Of a stretch of DNA of 64,000 nucleotides, positions 58,050 to 64,000 are shown one piece after another. The stretch lies in contig NZ_CP038636.1 of NCBI RefSeq assembly GCF_004768545.1, positions 930,001 to 994,000 of the forward strand, read 5' to 3'. The notes below the pieces were generated by a model that was not told the DNA's origin, did no database searches, and saw only the letters and a list, made by a program, of their open reading frames with translations. The stretch is from Cupriavidus oxalaticus (lineage in GTDB: Bacteria; Pseudomonadota; Gammaproteobacteria; Burkholderiales; Burkholderiaceae). The stretch's first letter is position 1. Each line of letters begins with the position of its first letter. A program made the position numbers and the translations under genes.

Positions 58050-61000
58050 ATGTTTTTCCCGCAGGCGGGCGTACGCTCAGGCTTTGATTCCACATGGGAG
58101 GCAGGCGACCGGCTGTTTGGCCGCGGCTGGCTGATGCAGGACGATGGTCGCAAGGTGCCCGTGCTCGGTGTCTGGCCTGCCGACAAGCATTGCACGCCGG
58201 CCGCGCTTGACCGGCTTGCTCACGAATATGCGCTTCGTGACGACCTCGATGCAACTTGGGCCGCCCGCCCGTCAAGTCTGTTGTGCGAGCGCGATGCGGC
58301 AGTGCTTCTGCTGGACGATCCGGGAGGCGAGCCACTCGCCCACCTGGTGGGTGGGCCGATTGACCCGGCGACGTTTCTCGACATTGCCGTGGCCGTGACC
58401 AAGGCGGTCAGTCATCTCCATCAGCGCGGCCTGGTCCACAAGGATTTGAAGCCTGCCCATGTCCTTGTGGCTCCGGACCGGCGCCAGGTGTGGTTGCTGG
58501 GCTTCGGCATCGCGTCGCGAGTGCAGCGTAGCGCCCAACCGCGTGCGGAAATTAGTGAGATCTCCGGCACGCTGGCCTATATGTCGCCAGAACAGACAGG
58601 CCGGATGAATCGCGCCATCGACGCGCGAAGCGACCTGTACGCACTAGGCGTGATCTTCTACCAGCTGCTTACTGGTGTGCTGCCCTTCGTCGCCAGCGAC
58701 CCGCTGGACTGGGTCCATGCACACCTGGCGCGCAAGCCGTGCCCGCCGGCAGAGCGCAACCCGGCCGTGCCTGCGATGCTGTCGGCGCTTGTCATGAAGC
58801 TCCTGTCGAAAGCTCCAGAGGAGCGTTATCAGACAGCCGCAGGGCTGGTGCGGGACCTGCAGCACTGCCGCCGGGCATTGTTGGCGCATGGGCAGATTGC
58901 AGCGTTCGCGCTGGGGCAACGCGACCTCTCGGGCGCCTGGGAAATACCCGACCGCCTCTATGGCCGCGAGCAAGCCATGGCGACGCTGCTGGCAGCTTAC
59001 GAGCGCGTGGCATGCACGGGACGCAGCGAGATGGTGACGGTCTCCGGCCATTCTGGCGTAGGCAAGACGTCGCTGATGCGGATGTTTGGTCGCGCGGTTG
59101 CCGGGCGCGGCGGGATCCATGCCGCCGGCAATTCCGATGCGCCGGGTGACGTAGCGATCGACGCGCCTGTCGATGCGGGCATACGGCTGCCCTATGCAGC
59201 GCTCGCCCGAGCAGTCAGCGGCCTGTTGCGGATCGGACTGGCAGATCACGCGGCCGACATGGCACCCTGGCGCACTGTCATCGCGGAGGCGCTGGGGCCG
59301 AACGCCGGTGCGCTTGCGCCATTGCTGCCAGAACTGCAGACGCTGCTTGGTCCGGTACCGTGGATGCGCGACACGCCCTCGCGCGAAACGGGGCCCCAAG
59401 TGCAGCTCGCGCTGCGCAACCTCGTGGCCGCCCTTGCGAGCACCGCGCGACCGCTGACGCTGTGCCTCGACGACATCCAGTGGCTCGACGACGAAAGCGT
59501 CACGCTGCTGCACCAGATGCTCACTGAGCCGGGCACAGCAGACCTGCTAGTGGTCTGCGCCTATCGCAGTCACGAGGTCGGGGACGGCCAGGGCGTGATG
59601 CAATGCGTCGATGCGCTACGCGCGGATGGTGCCGCAGTGACCCAGATCGAGCTGGGCTGCCTCGACGAATCTAACCTGCGGCAGCTCGTCGCCGACGCGC
59701 TCCATTGCGATACCGAAACGGCTGCCGCGCTCGCGCGACTGGTGATGGAGAAGACGGCCGGCAACGCGTTTTTCGCCACGCAGTTCATCAGTGAACTATC
59801 CGACGAGGGGCTGCTGCACTTCGACCACGGCTCGGCACGCTGGACCTGGGATCTCGGCCAGATCGCAGCCAAGGCGCTGACCGACAACGTGGTATCGCTG
59901 ATGGTTGGACGGATCGACCGGCTGGCGGCCAGCACCCAATCCGCACTGGCCCTGCTCGCCTGCCTTGGCAACGACACCACAGTCGACACCTTGGCGCGCG
60001 GTTGGACCGGCGACACCGATGAACTAGAGCCCGCGGTCCGGGAGGCCGTGCGGGCGGGGCTGGTTTCGTGCAGGGAGAACGTGCTGCGCTTCTCCCACGA
60101 TCGCATCCTCGAAGCGGCCTATTCGCGCATCGCCGAGCCGACGCGGCAGGCGTTCCATTTACGTGTTGGCCGACTGCTGCTGGAGCGCACGCCATCCGAC
60201 GAGGTTGACGCGAGCATCTTTACCATCGTCGGACAGTTGAACCGCGCGACCGGCAACATCGAGGCACAGGGAGAGCGCGACAGGCTCGCGGAACTAAACC
60301 TGGCCGCTGCCCTGCGTGCCAAGTCCGCATGCGCCAACACCGCGGCGCTGCGCTATCTGTCGATCGGGCTTGCACTGCTGGGCGATCACGGCTTTTCCCG
60401 GCAAGAGCCCCTTGCCTTCGCATTGACACTGCACATGGCCGAATGCGAGTTTCTCACCGGGGACTCGGCACGCGCCGAGCATCGATTGGAGGCACTGGCC
60501 GCGCGCACCTCGTCGATCACCGCGCTGGCAGTGCTGACGCAGCTCCAGCTTGGCTTGCTGATGACCGGCGGGCGCCGTGCTGAAGCGGTCACGGTAGGCC
60601 TTGCTTACCTGCAGCGTGCAGGGGTCGAATGGGCATCGCATCCCAATGCAACGGCGTTGGCGCACGAGGAGGCGCTGTTTGCCCGTCAACTCGGCGGCCG
60701 CGAGATCGCCGAACTGGCCTCGCTGCCCCCGATGACGGATGCTGGCGCGCTCGCCACGATGCGCGTGCTGATTGCCCTCGTGCAGCCGGCCTGGTACACC
60801 GACGAGCATTTGCGCAGGCTTGTGCTGCTGCGCATGGTCAACCTGAGCGTGTCGCATGGCAACAGCGACGAATCTGCTCTGGCCTATGCATGGGTGGCAA
60901 TGCTGCGTATGGCCGCGTCAACCGATGAGCCGGCCGGCGGCGCATTCGAGCGTCTGTCGATAGACGTTGCGGAACGGCGGGGCATTGATCGGATACGTGC

Positions 61001-63263
61001 ACGCGTTTATCAAGTCGTCGGTGGGAATCTTCTGCATTGGTCCAAGCCGCTGCGGGTCGCGCGCGGCCTGCTACATCAGGCATTGGAGTTGACACAGCAA
61101 ATCGGCGACCTCACCTATGCCGCGTACATCCGTAGCAACCTGATGACGCATGCGCTGGCAATCGGCGATCCGCTCGGCAGTGTTCAGCGCGAGGCCGACT
61201 CGGGCAGCGTGTTCGCATGGGGGCCGCGATTCACGCTGGTAGCAGACCGCCTTGCGCCCCAGCGCCAGCTCGTACGTACGCTGCGCGGATTGACGCCGGT
61301 CTTCGGCCGCTTCGACGCCAAGGATTTCAGCGAAACCTCGTTCGAAGCCCGGTTGCGCGGCGACGTGGGCCTGCTTCTGGTGTCATGCTGGTACTGGATA
61401 CGCAAGCTTCAGGCACGCTACCTGGCTGGTGCCGCCGCAGAGGCGTTGGATGCGGCAGCTCAGGCGCATCCGCTTCTGTGGACCTCGCCAGCCTATTTCG
61501 AGCAGGCCGAATACCATTTTTACGCCGCGCTGGCACGCGCGGCGTGCTGCAATCCGGCCGTCGAAGGCGAACTGGCAGCGCACCTTCCCGCCCTGGCCGG
61601 GCACCATTGGCAGTTGGCACAATGGGCACGACGCTGTCCGGCGACGTTTGCGCACCGGGCCACGCTGGTCCAGGCGGAGATCGCGCGGCTCGAACGACGC
61701 GACATCGACGCGATGCGCGGGTACGAGTCGGCTATCGCCCTGGCACGCGAGAGCGACCTCATCCACATGCAGGCCCTGGCAAACGAGCTGGCGGCGCGCT
61801 TTTATCTGGATCGTCAACTTGATAACGTGGCGATGGTGTACTTGCGTCAGGCGCGTCACGGCTACATGCGTTGGGGTGCAGACGCCAAGGTCTGGCAGCT
61901 CGACATGCAGTATCCCGCTCTGGCAGCCGAAGCGGGAGCCGCCCTTGCCTCAACGTCGTCGATGGGCACGATTGGCGCGCCGCTCCAGCATCTGGACCTG
62001 GCCACGGTCATCGCGATCTCGGAGGCGATTTCAGGCGAGACCGGGTTGGAGCGGCTGCTGGCGACGCTGATCCGGACAGCGATCGAGCAGGCCGGCGCGA
62101 CGCGCGGGCTGCTCATCTTGCCCGAAGGCGCTGAACATCGCGTGCAAGCCGAGGCTGCCGTTCGTGATGAAACGGTCATGGTGACATTGTCGGTGCGCCC
62201 GCTCGACGCGGCCGATATGCCGATGGCGATGATCGAGCACGTGCTGGATTCCCGCGAACACGTCGTCATAAACGATGGCTGCGCCAACGGAGCCTTTTCC
62301 GCTGACCCTTTTGTTAGCCAACGCCGGGCACGTTCTATGCTGTGCCTGCCGCTGCTAAATCAAGGCCGGCTGGCCGGAGTGCTTTATCTTGAAAACGCAC
62401 TTGCGCCAGGCGTGTTCGTTCCGGCACGGATCGAAGTGATCAAGCTGCTGGCGTTCCAGGCGGCCAGTGCCATTGAGAACAGCCGGCTTTCCGAGCATCG
62501 CCGACGCGCAGATGAATCCCTGCGCCAGGCGCAGGCGGAGTTGGCTCACGCAAGCCGTGTCATGACACTTACTGCGTTGACAGCGTCAATCGCCCATGAG
62601 GTGAGCCAGCCCATTGCGGCATTGACCATCGAGGCGCGCGCCGCGCTACGGTGGCTCGATCGCAAGCAACCGGACGTCGGGCAGGCGGTCGCAGCGTTGG
62701 GTGCCATTGTCGAACAAGGGGAACGTGCTGGCAGCGTTATTGCGGGCATGCGTTCGATGCTGCGCAAGACCGGGCCTCAAGCGCAGCGGATCAATCTCAA
62801 CGAGATGATCGCCGAGACGCTGCCGCTCTTTGCCGGCGAACTGGAGCGCACCCAAGTCATCCTGAAAACCGAACTCCTGCCTTCGCTGCCGCTGGTGTAT
62901 GCCGATAAGATCCAGCTCCAGCAAGTGTTGCTGAACCTCGTGATCAATGCCGTTGAGGCAATGTGCGAGATCCTCGAGCATTCACGCGAGCTCATTGTAC
63001 GCACCGCGGTCAGTCCGGCGCGTGAGGTAGTGGTCACGGTCCACGACGTCGGTGTCGGCCTGCCTGGCGATACGGAGCAGGTTTTCCAGCCCTTCTACAC
63101 GACCAAAGCCGAAGGTTTGGGCATGGGCCTGTCGATCTGTCGCTCGATCCTCGAGGCGCATGGCGGGCGCCTGCACGCCTGGCCGAACCGGCCGAGGGGC
63201 GCGGTATTCGGGTTCGTTTTAAAGGCCGCCAAAACTGCGCCCGAAGAGAGTTGCGGAGTTTAG
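58050..63263 (+). CDS. Giant multidomain sensor: pseudokinase-AAA-TPR-GAF-histidine kinase
   Basis: A 1737-aa soluble sensor. Residues 1-about 265 are a Ser/Thr-kinase-like domain in which HRD is HKD (H130-D132), the following asparagine is histidine (H137, in LKPAHVLV) and DFG is GFG (G151), so it probably cannot phosphorylate. Next is an AAA-type ATPase: Walker A SGHSGVGKTSLM near 335, Walker B TLCLDDIQWLDDES. A long helical-repeat region follows (about 650-1310), then a GAF domain (about 1330-1480). A HisKA domain has SIAHEVSQPIAAL (His1516). HATPase_c has NAVEAM (N box), DVGVGLPG (G1) and GMGLSICRSILEAHGG (G2). ATG 58050 is preferred to TTG 58026. The nearby FixJ-type regulator is a likely partner. 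Confidence 0.9.
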   Translation: MFFPQAGVRSGFDSTWEAGDRLFGRGWLMQDDGRKVPVLGVWPADKHCTPAALDRLAHEYALRDDLDATWAARPSSLLCERDAAVLLLDDPGGEPLAHLVGGPIDPATFLDIAVAVTKAVSHLHQRGLVHKDLKPAHVLVAPDRRQVWLLGFGIASRVQRSAQPRAEISEISGTLAYMSPEQTGRMNRAIDARSDLYALGVIFYQLLTGVLPFVASDPLDWVHAHLARKPCPPAERNPAVPAMLSALVMKLLSKAPEERYQTAAGLVRDLQHCRRALLAHGQIAAFALGQRDLSGAWEIPDRLYGREQAMATLLAAYERVACTGRSEMVTVSGHSGVGKTSLMRMFGRAVAGRGGIHAAGNSDAPGDVAIDAPVDAGIRLPYAALARAVSGLLRIGLADHAADMAPWRTVIAEALGPNAGALAPLLPELQTLLGPVPWMRDTPSRETGPQVQLALRNLVAALASTARPLTLCLDDIQWLDDESVTLLHQMLTEPGTADLLVVCAYRSHEVGDGQGVMQCVDALRADGAAVTQIELGCLDESNLRQLVADALHCDTETAAALARLVMEKTAGNAFFATQFISELSDEGLLHFDHGSARWTWDLGQIAAKALTDNVVSLMVGRIDRLAASTQSALALLACLGNDTTVDTLARGWTGDTDELEPAVREAVRAGLVSCRENVLRFSHDRILEAAYSRIAEPTRQAFHLRVGRLLLERTPSDEVDASIFTIVGQLNRATGNIEAQGERDRLAELNLAAALRAKSACANTAALRYLSIGLALLGDHGFSRQEPLAFALTLHMAECEFLTGDSARAEHRLEALAARTSSITALAVLTQLQLGLLMTGGRRAEAVTVGLAYLQRAGVEWASHPNATALAHEEALFARQLGGREIAELASLPPMTDAGALATMRVLIALVQPAWYTDEHLRRLVLLRMVNLSVSHGNSDESALAYAWVAMLRMAASTDEPAGGAFERLSIDVAERRGIDRIRARVYQVVGGNLLHWSKPLRVARGLLHQALELTQQIGDLTYAAYIRSNLMTHALAIGDPLGSVQREADSGSVFAWGPRFTLVADRLAPQRQLVRTLRGLTPVFGRFDAKDFSETSFEARLRGDVGLLLVSCWYWIRKLQARYLAGAAAEALDAAAQAHPLLWTSPAYFEQAEYHFYAALARAACCNPAVEGELAAHLPALAGHHWQLAQWARRCPATFAHRATLVQAEIARLERRDIDAMRGYESAIALARESDLIHMQALANELAARFYLDRQLDNVAMVYLRQARHGYMRWGADAKVWQLDMQYPALAAEAGAALASTSSMGTIGAPLQHLDLATVIAISEAISGETGLERLLATLIRTAIEQAGATRGLLILPEGAEHRVQAEAAVRDETVMVTLSVRPLDAADMPMAMIEHVLDSREHVVINDGCANGAFSADPFVSQRRARSMLCLPLLNQGRLAGVLYLENALAPGVFVPARIEVIKLLAFQAASAIENSRLSEHRRRADESLRQAQAELAHASRVMTLTALTASIAHEVSQPIAALTIEARAALRWLDRKQPDVGQAVAALGAIVEQGERAGSVIAGMRSMLRKTGPQAQRINLNEMIAETLPLFAGELERTQVILKTELLPSLPLVYADKIQLQQVLLNLVINAVEAMCEILEHSRELIVRTAVSPAREVVVTVHDVGVGLPGDTEQVFQPFYTTKAEGLGMGLSICRSILEAHGGRLHAWPNRPRGAVFGFVLKAAKTAPEESCGV

Positions 63264-63573
63264 TCTTCCTAAAGAAATGCCAATCCGGCCACTCGCTTTG
63301 AACCTTTCAGACTTCGCCTCTTGCATCAAGGCGTGTGATGCGGCGCTCGACGCGCAGAAGGGCTTCATCAAGCCCTCACCGCAGCGGGCTACCACGCTAG
63401 CGGGGTTTCGGCCCCTGGCCATCCGGTGCCATCGGGCCGGCACGCAAGCCAAGTTCGCCGGGACCCTGATGACTCAATTCGCTAGGCCCGCTCAACCCCA
63501 GGCGCCTTGGAGTCGAGATCGGCCGTGCGGATCGTGTCTCCGCTAGAGCGCCGCGGGCCGCGGGACTGCGTGA
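63264..63573. other. Intergenic stretch without a supported gene
   Basis: Between the kinase stop and the leftward patatin gene. Open frames exist on both strands but show no family features or good start signals. No clear terminator hairpin was found. Confidence 0.5.
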
Positions 63574-63999
63574 CTATCGCACCGCAGTGGATTCGCGCTC
63601 GAACTCGCGGATCACCGGGTTGCCAAGAATGGCATCCCTCCCCGCCTCGATCAGGCGATCGACGTCCACCTCGGGCAGACGAAGTCTGGTCGGTATATCG
63701 TTCAGACTTGTGGCACGCTCCTTGTCAAGGGCTTCAAACGAGATCCGCGTGACGAAGAATTCGACTTCGTTGCACCGCCACCCTGGGCGGTATGCAGCGA
63801 TCTCCTGCTGCCGAGAATGTGGCATGCCACACCGATACGCCACGAGGTCGTCGCGCCACTGCTGCATCATGGGAACGAAGGCGTCATAGCTCATTCGGAC
63901 GTTGGTCGCCATTGCCGCGTCGATGGCCGCGCTTGCGACTTCGATTCCGGATGGGCCACCCTGGCTTCGGTTCCAATCGCCGCGCGGGCCCTGGCCGGC
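63574..63999 (-). CDS. C-terminal part of a patatin-like phospholipase, runs off right edge
   Basis: The last 141 residues of a leftward protein whose N-terminus lies beyond the window; the frame is open to the very end without a stop. SFEALDKERATSLNDIPTRLRLPEVDVDRLIEAG is the conserved C-terminal block of bacterial patatin-like lipases (usually IPT.F.LP...VD.L..AG). AAIDAAMATNVRMSYDAFVP earlier is the helix where such proteins list their last core residues. The catalytic GXSXG and DGG motifs would lie in the missing part. ATG 63912 is internal, not the start. Confidence 0.65.
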   Translation of the reverse strand, partial: AGQGPRGDWNRSQGGPSGIEVASAAIDAAMATNVRMSYDAFVPMMQQWRDDLVAYRCGMPHSRQQEIAAYRPGWRCNEVEFFVTRISFEALDKERATSLNDIPTRLRLPEVDVDRLIEAGRDAILGNPVIREFERESTAVR

Positions 64000-64000
64000 G

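Noticed and set aside
63277..63546. Possible short gene between the kinase and the patatin fragment
   Set aside because: The + strand frame lacks a ribosome-binding site and family features, and a similarly open frame exists on the other strand.

Overview
The window looks like a chromosomal or megaplasmid segment from a beta-proteobacterium of the Burkholderiaceae, most likely Cupriavidus. The evidence is the high GC content, several Bug-type (tripartite tricarboxylate) periplasmic receptors, a furoate-degradation gene set in the order described for Cupriavidus basilensis, and a hyf-like NiFe-lacking membrane complex. The genus is inferred from gene content, since there is no rRNA marker here. 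I see no tRNA, rRNA, CRISPR array or intact mobile element.

Layout. (1) 1-9.4 kb: the 3' part of a flavin monooxygenase, a four-gene polar amino-acid ABC importer, an RpiR/SIS regulator with a paired operator, and an operon of 2,3-diaminopropionate ammonia-lyase plus L- and D-type N-carbamoyl amidohydrolases. This suggests use of carbamoylated (ureido) amino acids. (2) 9.6-19 kb: a leftward Liv importer (livK, livH, a livM-livG fusion, livF) that runs on into a putative metal-dependent cyclase, a CobW-type GTPase and an amidase. A divergent IclR regulator has two identical operator half-site pairs. (3) 19-30.8 kb: hmfF-hmfG-Bug-hmfA-B-C-D-E with a divergent LysR regulator. Together these would decarboxylate 2,5-furandicarboxylate, activate furoate to furoyl-CoA, hydroxylate the ring and release 2-oxoglutarate. 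(4) 30.8-31.3 kb: scars of an integrase, a Bug gene and an insertion-sequence end. (5) 31.4-41.1 kb: an IclR regulator, an M20 carbamoylase, a Dpp-type ABC importer, an AMI1-like amidase and a DUF3830 protein, probably one catabolic locus for an amide or ureide. (6) 41.2-41.8 kb: two more gene scars, an ABC-ATPase tail and an indolepyruvate oxidoreductase head.

(7) 42-47 kb: ilvE, an ACT protein, small hypothetical genes, a DUF1275-DUF1232 membrane fusion, a spermidine-synthase-like protein and an HPr homologue lacking both phosphorylation sites. (8) 47.3-55.1 kb: a six-gene hydrogenase-4-like complex (hyfBCEFGI order) whose large subunit has lost all four nickel-binding cysteines. It is flanked by two paralogous ribbon-helix-helix regulators. 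(9) 55.6-63.3 kb: a FixJ-type response regulator, a Bug receptor and a giant kinase-like/ATPase/GAF/histidine-kinase protein, then the C-terminal part of a patatin-like phospholipase running off the right edge.

The left two-thirds reads as a mosaic of catabolic modules. Most have their own solute-binding protein and regulator, and most are separated by broken gene fragments. The right third looks more like an energy-metabolism and signalling region. The least understood pieces are the nickel-free Hyf-like complex with its RHH pair, the phosphorylation-dead HPr beside a spermidine-synthase-like gene, and the two carbamoylase-centred loci.
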